NCBI GenBank assembly: GCA_910586825.1
Contig: CAJUJF010000005.1
Span: forward strand, 1 to 64,000
Reading direction: 5' to 3'
Length of the DNA stretch: 64,000 nucleotides
DNA from: an uncultured Christensenellaceae bacterium
GTDB lineage: Bacteria > Bacillota > Clostridia > Christensenellales > Borkfalkiaceae
Of this stretch, positions 32,035 to 40,736 are shown piece after piece (position 1 is the stretch's first letter; every line of letters begins with the position of its first letter). The position numbers were made by a program, and so were the translations under genes. The notes beneath the pieces were generated by a model. It was not told the DNA's origin and searched no databases. It saw only the letters and a list, made by a program, of their open reading frames with translations.

Positions 32035-33531
32035 ATGTTTTTTGTAAGCACGAGAGGAGAAGAGCGGGTAACGGGAGCGCAGGCGATCGTACAGGGAATC
32101 GCGGGGGACGGAGGGCTTTTCGTTCCGGAAGTCTTTCCCGCCGTGACGGAGACGGAAATCGAAGCCATGCTCGGAATGGATTATCCCGAACGGGCGGCGT
32201 TCGTTCTCGGAAAATATCTCGACGAATACGACGGTGCGGAATTGCTCGCGGCGCTCCGCGCCGCATACGCGCGCTTCGAGGAGAGCGACCCCGCGCCGCT
32301 CGTGCGCGTCGAAAACGGCACGTACATGCTCGAACTCTTTCACGGACCGACTTGCGCGTTTAAGGACATGGCGCTTACGGTGCTTCCCTACCTGTTGCGC
32401 AAAGGGTGCGATATTCTGGGCGTCAAGGAAAAGATCCTCGTGCTTGCGGCGACGAGCGGGGACACCGGCAAAGCCGCGCTCGAAGGGTTCAAGGACGCCG
32501 CGGGCGTCAAGGTGATGACCTTCTATCCCGAAGAAGGCGTTTCGAAAATGCAGAAATTGCAGATGTGCACGACGGAGGGCGGGAACGTGAACGTCGTCGC
32601 GGTGAGAGGAAATTTCGACGACTGTCAGACGGGCGTCAAGCGCATTTTTGCGTCCGCGGAGTACAAGAAAGCGCTTGCGGAGCGCGGATACCTGCTTTCG
32701 TCGGCAAACTCGATCAACTTCGGCAGGCTCGCTCCGCAGATCGCGTATTACTTCTCCGCGTATTGCGACCTCATCTCTTCCGATCAGATCAAGTACGGCG
32801 ATAAGGTGGACTTCGCGGTTCCTACGGGGAATTTCGGAAATATTCTCGCGGCGTATTACGCGAAGCGGATGGGGCTTCCGGTCGGCAAACTGGTCTGCGC
32901 GTCCAACCGCAACAACGTGCTGACCGATTTCTGCACGAAGGGGACTTACGACAGCAAGCGTCCGTTTTTCAGAACGATGTCGCCGTCGATGGATATTCTC
33001 GTATCTTCCAACCTCGAACGGCTGATCTTCGAACTGTCCGGAAGAAACGCCGCGCTCACGGCGGATCGGATGCGCGCGCTCGCCGAAAAGGGAAAGTATG
33101 ACGTGACGCAGGAGGAACTGAACCTCATTCGCGAAAGTTTTTACGCGGGCTTCACGAGCGAGGATCAGACGGTGGAATGCATTTACGAATTTTTCACCGA
33201 ATACGGCTATCCCATGGACACCCACACCGGCGTCGCCATGAACGTCGCGCAGAACTATCTGGAATCCCTCAAAGACGTGCCGAACGCCGAAGAGCGTCCG
33301 ATGGTGGTCGTTTCGACGGCGAGCCCGTATAAGTTCCCGCAGGACGTTCTTTACGCGCTGACGGGGAACGACGTGAAAGACAGCTTCAAGGGGATTAAAC
33401 GCATCAATCTGTTGACGGCGATGAAAGTGCCGGAGAGTTTAAAGGCGATCCGTTACAAGCCGTTGCGGTTCAAACAGGTTACCGCGCCGGCGAAGATGTT
33501 CGACGAAGTGTTGAAATTCATAAACGAATAA
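32035..33531 (+). CDS. thrC: Threonine synthase
   Basis: A PLP enzyme converting O-phosphohomoserine to threonine. The N-terminus FVSTRGEERVTGAQAIVQGI and DGGLFVPE are characteristic, and the PLP lysine is K110 in CAFKDMAL. AATSGDTGKAALEGF, YPEEGVSKMQKLQM and the phosphate-binding GNFGNILAAYYAK follow. At 498 aa it is the long class typical of many Clostridia and fungi. The ribosome site is a modest CAGGTAG. A 19-bp-stem terminator follows. No other threonine biosynthesis gene is near. Confidence 0.96.
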   Translation: MFFVSTRGEERVTGAQAIVQGIAGDGGLFVPEVFPAVTETEIEAMLGMDYPERAAFVLGKYLDEYDGAELLAALRAAYARFEESDPAPLVRVENGTYMLELFHGPTCAFKDMALTVLPYLLRKGCDILGVKEKILVLAATSGDTGKAALEGFKDAAGVKVMTFYPEEGVSKMQKLQMCTTEGGNVNVVAVRGNFDDCQTGVKRIFASAEYKKALAERGYLLSSANSINFGRLAPQIAYYFSAYCDLISSDQIKYGDKVDFAVPTGNFGNILAAYYAKRMGLPVGKLVCASNRNNVLTDFCTKGTYDSKRPFFRTMSPSMDILVSSNLERLIFELSGRNAALTADRMRALAEKGKYDVTQEELNLIRESFYAGFTSEDQTVECIYEFFTEYGYPMDTHTGVAMNVAQNYLESLKDVPNAEERPMVVVSTASPYKFPQDVLYALTGNDVKDSFKGIKRINLLTAMKVPESLKAIRYKPLRFKQVTAPAKMFDEVLKFINE

Positions 33532-33545
33532 TTTTCTCGAAATAA

Positions 33546-33589
33546 AAACAGCGCGCTTTTCTTCCTTTGCGAAGAAAAGCGCGCTGTTT
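33546..33589. terminator. Very strong bidirectional terminator after thrC
   Basis: A perfect 19-bp stem (33546-33564 with 33571-33589) and a 6-base loop. The plus strand continues TGTTTATTTT and the minus strand TTTTATT. It separates convergent thrC and the XRE gene. Confidence 0.95.
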
Positions 33590-33596
33590 GTTTATT

Positions 33597-33806
33597 TTAA
33601 ATTTCTCTCATCCGTCCGATGAGTTCGTCTAAACCGATGTTGTAATAATCCGCCAGCCTTACGCAAAAATCGATATTGGGCAAGCCTTTGTTTGCCTCCC
33701 AATGACTGATCATTTGTTGTTTTAATCCCGTTGCCTTTGCAAGTTCCGTTTGACTCAGATTTCTCAGTTCTCTTTGGTTTTTTAAAGCTTCCCCGTAATT
33801 TAACAT
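33597..33806 (-). CDS. XRE-family transcriptional regulator (69 aa)
   Basis: A single HTH_3 domain with no extra sensor: LKNQRELRNLSQTELAKATG, then QQMISHWEANKGLPNIDF and LADYYNIGLDELIG. The helix-turn-helix covers about residues 15-40. GTG 33809 is also possible, but ATG 33806 is better spaced behind GAGGAAA. It ends at the terminator shared with thrC. The 11-mer TGTGAAAAGTC in its upstream region (33842-33852) also occurs upstream of the other XRE gene in this window. Targets unknown; autoregulation is plausible. Confidence 0.9.
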   Translation of the reverse strand: MLNYGEALKNQRELRNLSQTELAKATGLKQQMISHWEANKGLPNIDFCVRLADYYNIGLDELIGRMREI

Positions 33807-33916
33807 CACCGTTTCCTCATCTTACATTTTACAAAAAATTCTGTGAAAAGTCCCGATATACAGAAATATATGTAAAAAACTGATCGCATTCCCGATCGGT
33901 TTCGGCGTCGTAGATT

Positions 33917-34630
33917 TTATTCCGTTTCCGCGCGGCGGCGTCTTCCGGCGCGGAAAAAGAGAACGGCGCCCGAAGCGATCGCGTAGATCCCCGTGCAGAG
34001 AAAGGCGGCGAGGTGGACCGCGAGAAGGGTTGCGTCAATCGGCGTGTTCCGTCTGGCGAGAATGCGGTTTAAAAGCAGCATGAACATGAAAAGGCTTTCC
34101 GCGCGGTTGAGGTATTTTTTACAGCGAAAGAATTCCGATTGAACGGTCTTTTCGTGCATTCGTCTCCTTCCCGTGAACGGGACGATAAATTTTACGACGA
34201 AGTGCAGGGCGTTGTACAAAAAACCGTTCGTGATCGCGGCGAGCAAGGCGTTCGTGATCACCGTAGCGTTCGACAGGGTGATCAGCGTGCCGTCCGCATA
34301 CGCCGCCGCGGCGAGCGTGCAGATTTCCAGACCGATCAGACACAGGGAAACGCCCGCCGTAACTTCGAAGCCGTATTCGCGTTCCTCCCGTTCCGCGGCG
34401 CGCGTATAGAGCGCATGAAGGGCGATGCGGGACACGGTGAGCGTGCAGTAAAAGCACGCCATAAAGAAGTACCACAAATCGCGCTCTTTCGTGAAAAAGA
34501 TCCCTGCGTAGAATGCGAACAGCGCGCCGTCGATCAGGATCGAGACGAACAGCAGCACGCTCGCCCGCCAGGCGTAATCGGATACAAACCGCGTTGTTAA
34601 GCTTTTCAGTTTCTTCACGACACGCATCAT
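33917..34630 (-). CDS. Hypothetical integral membrane protein
   Basis: The protein has about six hydrophobic helices in pairs (near 27-47, 55-75, 95-120, 130-150, 185-205 and 210-230, counting from MMRVVKK) and an Arg-rich C-terminus GRRRRAE. A basic GRRRMHEK loop follows the fourth helix. I do not recognise a family. The start is unsure: the frame is open to 34675, no good ribosome site is seen, and I chose the ATG pair at 34630/34627 because MMRVVKKLKSL makes a sensible positive N-terminus. The 110 bp to the XRE gene show no shared operon signal. Confidence 0.65.
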   Translation of the reverse strand: MMRVVKKLKSLTTRFVSDYAWRASVLLFVSILIDGALFAFYAGIFFTKERDLWYFFMACFYCTLTVSRIALHALYTRAAEREEREYGFEVTAGVSLCLIGLEICTLAAAAYADGTLITLSNATVITNALLAAITNGFLYNALHFVVKFIVPFTGRRRMHEKTVQSEFFRCKKYLNRAESLFMFMLLLNRILARRNTPIDATLLAVHLAAFLCTGIYAIASGAVLFFRAGRRRRAETE

Positions 34631-34703
34631 ATCATAATTACGTGATAAACATGTAAAAATGCCGCTTCGAATCAAAAAATTCTTTTTCGGGATTTAAAAA
34701 AAG

Positions 34704-34732
34704 TTGCCAACTACCGTGAAACATGCTATAAT
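34704..34732 (+). promoter_or_regulatory. Promoter of the rpsB-tsf operon
   Basis: TTGCCA (34704-34709), 17-bp spacer, TATAAT (34727-34732). It leaves a leader of about 105 bases. Confidence 0.8.
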
Positions 34733-34751
34733 ACCTAAGCTAAAATACACA

Positions 34752-34824
34752 CCCTTTCTCCGGCGCTCTCCGTGTCCGTAAATTTTTCTGCGGATGATTC
34801 GGGCGCCCGACACCACGGAAAGGG
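34752..34824 (+). promoter_or_regulatory. Structured rpsB leader, candidate S2 autoregulatory RNA
   Basis: CCCTTTC (34752-34758) pairs with GAAAGGG (34818-34824), closing a domain that ends just before the ribosome site. Inside, GGCGC (34762-34766) pairs with GCGCC (34803-34807), and GTGTC (34772-34776) pairs with GACAC (34809-34813). These two helices cross, so they form a pseudoknot or two alternative states. TCCG (34775-34778) with CGGA (34791-34794) is a further alternative. I cannot match it to a named leader family by eye. Confidence 0.5.
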
Positions 34825-34843
34825 GAGGTAGAACGGAGGAATT

Positions 34844-35614
34844 ATGGCAGTCATTACCATGAAGCAGCTTCTCGAAGCCGGCGTCCACTTCGGACACCAG
34901 ACGAGAAAATGGAACCCCAAGATGAAGAAGTACATCTTCGCGGCCCGTCACGACATTCACATCATCGACCTTGAAATGACGGCGAAGCTGATCGAAGAGG
35001 CGTATTCGTTCGTCGTGGAATCGGTGAAAGCGGGCAAGACGGTTCTGTTCGTCGGCACGAAAAAGCAGGCGCAGGACGCGATCAAGGAAGAGGCGGAACG
35101 TTGCGGACAGTATTACATCAATTCCCGTTGGCTCGGCGGTACGCTCACCAACTTCAAGACCATTCGTTCCCGCATCGATTATCTCGAAAAACTCGAACGC
35201 ATGGAAGCGAACGGCGAATTCGATCTTCTTCCCAAAAAAGAAGTTCTCGGATTGAAAAAGGAAATGAATAAGCTGACCGACAACCTCGGCGGCATCAAGA
35301 ATATGCGCGGTATGCCCGGACTCATGTTCGTCGTGGATCCGAATACGGAGGACATTGCGATCGCGGAGGCGCGCAAACTTCACATTCCCATCGTCGCGAT
35401 CACGGACACCAACTGCGATCCCGATCTGATCGACTACGTGATCCCCGGAAACGACGACGCGATCCGCGCGATCAAACTCATCTCTTCGGTCATCGCGAAC
35501 GCGGTCATCGAAGCGAATCAGGGCGAAACTCCCGTGTTCGAAGAAGCTCCCGCGTCGGAGCCGACCGATATCGAAGAGGTCGTTGCGGCGGCGGACGAAA
35601 CTGCGGCGGAATAA
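34844..35614 (+). CDS. rpsB: 30S ribosomal protein S2
   Basis: Essential small-subunit protein on the 30S body. MKQLLEAGVHFGHQTRKWNP, then VLFVGTKKQAQ, WLGGTLTNFKTI and NTEDIAIAEARKLHIPIVAI are the family hallmarks. Length 256 aa is normal, with an acidic alanine-rich C-terminus (EEVVAAADETAAE). GGAGG precedes the ATG. It starts the rpsB-tsf-pyrH-frr-uppS-cdsA-dxr-rseP order; its leader is highly structured and may mediate feedback by S2. Confidence 0.97.
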   Translation: MAVITMKQLLEAGVHFGHQTRKWNPKMKKYIFAARHDIHIIDLEMTAKLIEEAYSFVVESVKAGKTVLFVGTKKQAQDAIKEEAERCGQYYINSRWLGGTLTNFKTIRSRIDYLEKLERMEANGEFDLLPKKEVLGLKKEMNKLTDNLGGIKNMRGMPGLMFVVDPNTEDIAIAEARKLHIPIVAITDTNCDPDLIDYVIPGNDDAIRAIKLISSVIANAVIEANQGETPVFEEAPASEPTDIEEVVAAADETAAE

Positions 35615-35632
35615 GAAAGGAGGAATACGATT

Positions 35633-36544
35633 ATGGCGGAATTTACGGCAAAGGACGTAATGGCGCTCCGCGAAGCGACGGGCGCCGGTATGATGGATTG
35701 CAAGCGCGCCCTTGTGGACGCGGACGGCGATAAGGAAAAGGCGGCGGATCTTCTCCGCGAGCGCGGCATCGCGAAAGCGGCGAAGCGCGCTTCCAAAATC
35801 GCGGCGGAGGGAATCGTTTATGCGCTTGTCGAAGGCAAGACGGGTGTTCTGCTCGAAGTCAACTGCGAGAGCGATTTCGTTGCGAAGGGAGACAAATTCC
35901 ACGCGCTTACGGAAACCGTTGCAAAGCAGATCGCGAAAGTAAAGCCCGCGGACGTAGCGGCGCTTCTTGCGAGCGATATGGGCGGCAAGACGGTTGAAAC
36001 GTTCGTGCAGGAGCAGACGGCGATCATCGGAGAAAAAATTTCCGTGCGCCGCTTTACGGTGTACGAATCGGCGGGACTTGTGGAAACGTACATCCACATG
36101 GGCGGCACGATGGGCGTTATGCTTAACTTCGCCTGCGCGGAAAACGCGGATACGAAAGAACTCGCGCACAACGTCGCGTTGCACACGGCGTTCTCCAAAC
36201 CCCGTTACAAGACGGCGGACGAGGTCTCTGCCGACGAGCTTGAAAAGGAAAAGGCGATCCTCAAACAGGAAGTGCTCAACGAGGGCAAGCCCGAAGCGAT
36301 CGCGGAGAAGATCGTTCTCGGCAAGATCAAGAAGTTTTACGAAGAGAACTGTCTGCTCGATCAGAAGTTCGTGAAAGACGACAAGGTCACCGTTTCCCAG
36401 TTGATCGCGGAGACGGCGAAAAAGACGGGCGCGTCGGTGGAACTGAAATCGTTCTGCTTCTATGTCATGGGTCAGGGACTTGAAAAGAAGAGCGAAGATC
36501 TGAGCGAAGAAGTCGCCAAGCAAGTCGAAGCGATGAAGAAATAA
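35633..36544 (+). CDS. tsf: Elongation factor Ts
   Basis: Nucleotide exchange factor for EF-Tu. The N-terminal UBA-like part reads DVMALREATGAGMMDCKRAL, followed by KAADLLRERGIAKAAKRA, and the core contains NCESDFVAKGDKF and the DKVTVSQLIAE C-terminal region. Length 303 aa is normal. AAAGGAGG lies before the ATG, 18 bp after rpsB. A terminator follows, so the rest of the operon has its own promoters. Confidence 0.97.
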   Translation: MAEFTAKDVMALREATGAGMMDCKRALVDADGDKEKAADLLRERGIAKAAKRASKIAAEGIVYALVEGKTGVLLEVNCESDFVAKGDKFHALTETVAKQIAKVKPADVAALLASDMGGKTVETFVQEQTAIIGEKISVRRFTVYESAGLVETYIHMGGTMGVMLNFACAENADTKELAHNVALHTAFSKPRYKTADEVSADELEKEKAILKQEVLNEGKPEAIAEKIVLGKIKKFYEENCLLDQKFVKDDKVTVSQLIAETAKKTGASVELKSFCFYVMGQGLEKKSEDLSEEVAKQVEAMKK

Positions 36545-36560
36545 ATTTCGGATTACGGTA

Positions 36561-36600
36561 AGCCGATAAAGGGAAATCCTTTGTCGGCTCTTGCTTTATT
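36561..36600 (+). terminator. Terminator after tsf, overlapping the next -35 box
   Basis: AGCCGATAAAGG (36561-36572) pairs with CCTTTGTCGGCT (36578-36589), one G-U pair, followed by CTTGCTTTATT. TTGCTT at 36591-36596 doubles as the -35 of the next promoter. Confidence 0.75.
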
Positions 36601-36619
36601 CCGCGATTTTTGATATAAT
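36591..36619 (+). promoter_or_regulatory. Promoter of the multi-helix membrane protein gene
   Basis: TTGCTT (36591-36596), 17-bp spacer, TATAAT (36614-36619). Confidence 0.7.
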
Positions 36620-36677
36620 CGGATCAAACGCCGCCCGTTTGCGGCGGATCGGACGAAAGAAAAAACGGAGGATCGAA

Positions 36678-37529
36678 ATGTCGGATATTTTGCTGGTTTC
36701 CGAAGTCATCGCCCAGCGGGTGTTCAACCCGCTGTATATCTATCTCGATATCGTGTTTCTCGTCGGACTGTGCGCGTTGCTCGCGGTCAAAAAGAAGTTT
36801 CTTACGCTGTTGTGGGGGATCGCCGGCGGGATTCTTTACATGATCGTCGACTACGGCATTTTTCATCTGTTGACCCATTCCCGCTCGATCGAGGGCGGAG
36901 ATCTGTTCTGGGTACTGCTCTGGATGAGCATGAGTTACGGGATCACCAATTTCGTCTGGATCTGGCTTTGGTTTTCCAAGGACAGGCACCTGTTCGAGTG
37001 GTCGCTTCTCATCTGCGTCTGGTGGATCGCCGCGCCCATGCTCGCCGCAACGTTCGGCGCGGGGCTGTCGCCCATCAAGATCCAGCGCACGACGGGTGCC
37101 TATCACGGTTACATGGCGCTGATCCTCGTTCTCGGATACGGCGCGGCGATCGTGTACAATCTGTTTCAGAAAAAGCGGGAAAGGCGGTTTCCGCTCGGTT
37201 GGATGCTTGCGATCGGGATTCTCGTCCAGTTCGCCTGGGAATTTTCGCTGTTGGTCGGCGGGATCCGCAGTGCGGAATTCGTCTCGTTCGGGGACAAGAT
37301 CACGACGCTCGTCGTCAATTCCCTCTTGGAGACCAATCTCGGCGCCGTCCCGATTTTCTGCATTTACGCGCTCGTGACTTCCCGCTATACCGAATCTCTG
37401 AAAAAACGCGCGCAACCGGTGTCCTTTCTTGCGCGGGTAGAGGAATTAAACGCAAAAAAGGTCTTTTCCGTCGGGAAACGCTCTGCCGATACCGCCTGCA
37501 AAAGGGCGGAGGAAGAACAAGCGGAATAG
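36678..37529 (+). CDS. Multi-pass membrane protein of unknown function
   Basis: The frame is open from 36591 but ACGGAGGA before ATG 36678 sets the start (283 aa). About seven hydrophobic segments span residues 20-230, with many tryptophans, including GDLFWVLLWMSMSYGITNF and FVWIWLWFSKD. The last 50 residues are soluble and basic. I do not recognise the family. It has its own promoter and interrupts the usual tsf-pyrH adjacency. Conserved charged residues inside helices (YMIVDYG, WEFSLLVGG) hint at a transporter or receptor-like role, which is only a guess. Confidence 0.8.
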   Translation: MSDILLVSEVIAQRVFNPLYIYLDIVFLVGLCALLAVKKKFLTLLWGIAGGILYMIVDYGIFHLLTHSRSIEGGDLFWVLLWMSMSYGITNFVWIWLWFSKDRHLFEWSLLICVWWIAAPMLAATFGAGLSPIKIQRTTGAYHGYMALILVLGYGAAIVYNLFQKKRERRFPLGWMLAIGILVQFAWEFSLLVGGIRSAEFVSFGDKITTLVVNSLLETNLGAVPIFCIYALVTSRYTESLKKRAQPVSFLARVEELNAKKVFSVGKRSADTACKRAEEEQAE

Positions 37530-37551
37530 CCGTTTTTATTTTCGGAAATTC

Positions 37552-37580
37552 TTGCTTTTTCACGGGGGATATGCTATACT
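37552..37580 (+). promoter_or_regulatory. Promoter of pyrH-frr-uppS-cdsA
   Basis: TTGCTT (37552-37557), 17-bp spacer, TATACT (37575-37580). Confidence 0.7.
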
Positions 37581-37648
37581 GTGACTGCGACCGTTCGATC
37601 GGCGGAAAATTTTTCCGCAGTTGCGAATACGCCGCGAGGGAGGAAACT

Positions 37649-38362
37649 ATGCAACCGAAATATAAGCGGATCCTGCTCAAACTTTCCGGAGAAGCGCTTG
37701 CGGGGGAACAGCGGTTCGGACTCAACGAAAACGTCGTTTCCAAGGTCGTCGATCAGCTCGTGAAAGTTCACGGCATGGGCGTGGAGATCGCGCTCGTCAT
37801 CGGCGGTGGCAACTTCTGGCGCGGACGGCAGGGGACGCAGATGGACCGCACGACCGCCGATCACATGGGGATGCTTGCAACCGTTATGAATTCGTTGGCG
37901 ATGATGGACGCGATCGAACGGAAAGGGATCCCTACCCGCGTGCAGACCGCGCTCAACATGATTTCCGTCGCGGAGCCGTACGTACTCCGCAAGGCGCTTC
38001 ATCATTTCGAAAAAGGTCGAATCGTCATAATGGCTTGCGGTACGGGGAATCCCTATTGTTCGACGGATACGGCGGCGGCGCAACGCGCTTGCGAAATCAA
38101 CGCCGACGTCTTGCTGATGGCGAAGAACGTAGACGGGATCTACGACAGCGACCCGCATCTCAACCCCGCCGCAAAGAAATACGACAGGTTGAGTTTTAAC
38201 GATATCGTCAATAAAGGATTAAAGGCGATGGACGCGACGGCGGCGACCATGTGCATGGAAAACGGGATCCCCGTGCTTGCGTTCGCGCTTGACGAAAAGG
38301 ATTCGATCATTTGCGCCGTATGCGGCGAACGGATAGGAACGCTGATTTCCAACGAAAAATAA
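37649..38362 (+). CDS. pyrH: UMP kinase
   Basis: Phosphorylates UMP to UDP, feeding RNA, DNA and cell-wall precursors; a hexameric amino-acid-kinase-fold enzyme. KRILLKLSGEALAG, IALVIGGGNFWRGRQ, DRTTADHMGMLATVMN, GTGNPYCSTDTAA and KNVDGIYDSDP are all present. GGGAGG before ATG 37649 gives 237 aa, the usual size; the longer open frame upstream is a shadow of the membrane protein gene. Bacterial PyrH is regulated by GTP and UTP. Confidence 0.97.
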   Translation: MQPKYKRILLKLSGEALAGEQRFGLNENVVSKVVDQLVKVHGMGVEIALVIGGGNFWRGRQGTQMDRTTADHMGMLATVMNSLAMMDAIERKGIPTRVQTALNMISVAEPYVLRKALHHFEKGRIVIMACGTGNPYCSTDTAAAQRACEINADVLLMAKNVDGIYDSDPHLNPAAKKYDRLSFNDIVNKGLKAMDATAATMCMENGIPVLAFALDEKDSIICAVCGERIGTLISNEK

Positions 38363-38397
38363 ACGAAGCGAAAATAAAATGACAGGAGACAAGGATC

Positions 38398-38970
38398 ATG
38401 ATCGACAACGAAAAAGTGGAAGAAATCTTTTTGGTATTAGAGGATAAACTCGATAAAACGGTAAACGTGTTGAAGGAAGAATTTGCGTCTATCCGCGCAG
38501 GTCGCGCCAATCCGCACGTTCTCGACAAGTTGATGGTGGAAGCTTACGGCGGCATGAGTCCGCTGAACCAGCTTGGCAACGTTTCTTCCGCCGACGCGCG
38601 CTGTCTCGTCGTAAGCCCGTGGGATAAATCGCTGTTAAAGGCGATCGAAAAGGCGATTTTGTCCTCTAATCTCGGCATCAATCCCACCAACGACGGAAAC
38701 GTGATCCGTCTGGTGTTTCCCGAACTCACCGAGGAGCGCAGAAAAGAACTCGTGAAGCAGGTGAAAAAAATGGGCGAAGATGCAAAGGTTGCCGCCCGCA
38801 ACAATCGCCGCGACGCGATGGAAGGATTGAAGAAGATGAAGACGGCGAAAGAGATTTCCGAAGACGAGAGCCGCAACTGCGAGCAGGACGTTGAAAAGTC
38901 CGTCGGCAAATGCGTCGAGGAAATCGAAAAAACGGTATCGGCGAAAGAAAAGGAGCTTCTTACCGTTTAA
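38398..38970 (+). CDS. frr: Ribosome recycling factor
   Basis: Splits post-termination ribosomes together with EF-G. The three-helix bundle and inserted beta domain are recognisable: FASIRAGRANPHVLDKL, YGGMSPLNQLGNVS, LGINPTNDGNVIRLVFPELTEERR and the C-terminal helices. At 190 aa it is a few residues longer than usual. AGGAGACA precedes the ATG, 35 bp after pyrH. Confidence 0.97.
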   Translation: MIDNEKVEEIFLVLEDKLDKTVNVLKEEFASIRAGRANPHVLDKLMVEAYGGMSPLNQLGNVSSADARCLVVSPWDKSLLKAIEKAILSSNLGINPTNDGNVIRLVFPELTEERRKELVKQVKKMGEDAKVAARNNRRDAMEGLKKMKTAKEISEDESRNCEQDVEKSVGKCVEEIEKTVSAKEKELLTV

Positions 38971-38971
38971 A

Positions 38972-39679
38972 ATGAAGAACAGAAAGAAAGAGGAACCGTC
39001 CGCGCGGATTCCCGAACACATCGCGATCATCATGGACGGCAACGGACGCTGGGCGAAGAAACGACTGTTGCCGCGCAGCGCGGGACACCGCGCCGGCATG
39101 AAAAACATGATCGCGCTTGCCGAATATGCGTTTTCGCGCGGGGTTCGGTATGTGACGGCGTTCGCGCTTTCGACCGAGAATTTTTTACGTCCGCAGGAAG
39201 AATTGGAAGGTCTTTTCGGGCTCTTCCGCGAATATTTTAAAAAGAATGCCGCCGTGATGCGGGAAAAGGGAATCGCACTCAAAGTGATCGGCAATCCCTG
39301 TTTGTTGCCGGAGGACGTGCGCCGTCTGATCGCGGAGGGCGAAGAAGATACAAAGGGCGGCTCCGAGGGCACGCTTGTGCTTGCGATCGGTTACGGCGGG
39401 AGACAGGATATCGTGTTTGCCGTGAACGAGGCGGTGCGCCGCGGGAAAGAGGTTACGGCGGAAGAGTTTTCGGCATTGCTTTCCACGGACGGGGTTCCCG
39501 ATCCCGATCTTCTGATCCGTACGGGCAAAGAATTGCGGATTTCCAATTTTCTGCTCTGGCAGTCGGCTTACACCGAGTTTTATTTTACGGAGACGCTTTT
39601 TCCCGATTTCGGCGAAAAAGAACTCGATCGGGCGATCGAAGCGTATTCCGAACGCGAACGCAGGTTCGGGAAGATTTAA
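38972..39679 (+). CDS. uppS: Isoprenyl transferase (undecaprenyl diphosphate synthase)
   Basis: A cis-prenyltransferase extending farnesyl diphosphate to the C55 carrier for cell-wall synthesis. HIAIIMDGNGRWAKKR holds the catalytic Asp, followed by GHRAGMKNM, TAFALSTENFLRPQEEL and DLLIRTGKELRISNFLLWQS. The start ATG 38972 is one base after the frr stop; AAGGAG lies inside frr, a bit distant, so translation is probably coupled. Length 235 aa is typical. It is followed by cdsA. Confidence 0.95.
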   Translation: MKNRKKEEPSARIPEHIAIIMDGNGRWAKKRLLPRSAGHRAGMKNMIALAEYAFSRGVRYVTAFALSTENFLRPQEELEGLFGLFREYFKKNAAVMREKGIALKVIGNPCLLPEDVRRLIAEGEEDTKGGSEGTLVLAIGYGGRQDIVFAVNEAVRRGKEVTAEEFSALLSTDGVPDPDLLIRTGKELRISNFLLWQSAYTEFYFTETLFPDFGEKELDRAIEAYSERERRFGKI

Positions 39680-39687
39680 GGAGCAGC

Positions 39688-40659
39688 ATGAGCAATACAA
39701 AATTAAGAGTGATTACGGGTTCCGTGTATTTTCTGATTCTCGTCGGATTTTTCTGCCTGAAAATCTTTGTACACCCCCTGTTTTTCGACGGTCTGATCCT
39801 GATTTTTAACGTGATCGGCACTTACGAGATGATCCGTGCCTTCGGGGATAAACTGCACCGCTCGCAGAAAATCGTCGTGATGACCTTTACGACGCTTATC
39901 CTGTTGACGTATATCGTCATGGACATCATTTATATCGAATATTTTAAAATCAATTTCCCCACGCCGGGCGAAGTGCCGCAGGGCAGAAACTATGCGCCGC
40001 ACATCATGCTCGTCGTGTTCGTTGCGGGACTCTCCGTTCTGTTCGGACTTCTGGTGTTCGCGCACACGCGCGTTTCCCTCGAATCGGTCGGCTATTCCTT
40101 CCTCTGCTATTTTTATCCTACGGTATTTCTGATCGTCCTCGTCGTCTGCAACCATTTGACGAATTATGCGGGCGTTGCGATCGCGTTCGTCTTCGGGATC
40201 AGTCCCTGCGCGGATATGTTCGCTTTTGCGTTCGGGAAGACGTTCGGGAAGAAACTGCCGGCAAAGATGGCGCCCAACGTCAGTCCGAATAAGACGCTGA
40301 TCGGCGGTCTGGGCGGTTTGATCGGCGGCGCGATCGGCGCGGTCTGCGTGTTCTTCGTCTATTACGGGCTGTGCAAGCCGATCGAAGATTTCCGTCTGAC
40401 GGGCGTTCTCGATTTTTCGACGGTGGCGTTTAATTGGAGCAACCTCGTGTTCTTCCTCGGAATCGGCGTGCTTGCCGCGGCGTTTTCGCAGTTCGGCGAT
40501 CTGGTCGAAAGCGCGATCAAACGCAAGCTGGATATCAAGGACATGGGGAACATTCTCCCCGGGCACGGCGGGATTCTGGACAGGATCGATTCCTCTCTTT
40601 ACGCGGGGCTGGTCATCGCGTTGATTTTCGTGATCAGGCTCATGCTCACGGGATCATGA
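39688..40659 (+). CDS. cdsA: Phosphatidate cytidylyltransferase
   Basis: Makes CDP-diacylglycerol, the precursor of phosphatidylglycerol and cardiolipin. It is a polytopic membrane protein with about eight helices. The signature near the C-terminus is complete: SAIKRKLDIKDMGNILPGHG followed by GILDRIDS. The segment SPCADMFAFAFGKTFGKK also matches. Length 323 aa is slightly long because of a longer loop after the third helix. AAGGAGCA precedes the ATG. It supplies substrate for cls at 24222-25634. Confidence 0.95.
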   Translation: MSNTKLRVITGSVYFLILVGFFCLKIFVHPLFFDGLILIFNVIGTYEMIRAFGDKLHRSQKIVVMTFTTLILLTYIVMDIIYIEYFKINFPTPGEVPQGRNYAPHIMLVVFVAGLSVLFGLLVFAHTRVSLESVGYSFLCYFYPTVFLIVLVVCNHLTNYAGVAIAFVFGISPCADMFAFAFGKTFGKKLPAKMAPNVSPNKTLIGGLGGLIGGAIGAVCVFFVYYGLCKPIEDFRLTGVLDFSTVAFNWSNLVFFLGIGVLAAAFSQFGDLVESAIKRKLDIKDMGNILPGHGGILDRIDSSLYAGLVIALIFVIRLMLTGS

Positions 40660-40697
40660 CGGCGGAATTTCCGGCATATAATAAAAGCATAAGAATT

Positions 40698-40724
40698 GCG
40701 TCCGCTTATTAAGCGGACGCTTTC
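40698..40724 (+). terminator. Hairpin between cdsA and dxr, weak terminator or attenuator
   Basis: GCGTCCGCTT, loop ATT, AAGCGGACGC, then TTTCG. The stem is a perfect 10 bp, but the U-run is short, so partial read-through into dxr is likely. Confidence 0.6.
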
Positions 40725-40736
40725 GTCAAGGAGCAT

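Noticed and set aside
34694..36523. A 609-codon open frame antisense to rpsB and tsf
   Set aside because: It covers two certain genes and has Arg/His/Phe-rich composition typical of antisense frames in this genome.
36770..37648. Long N-terminal extension of the pyrH frame
   Set aside because: It overlaps the membrane protein gene in another frame; pyrH homology starts exactly at 37649.
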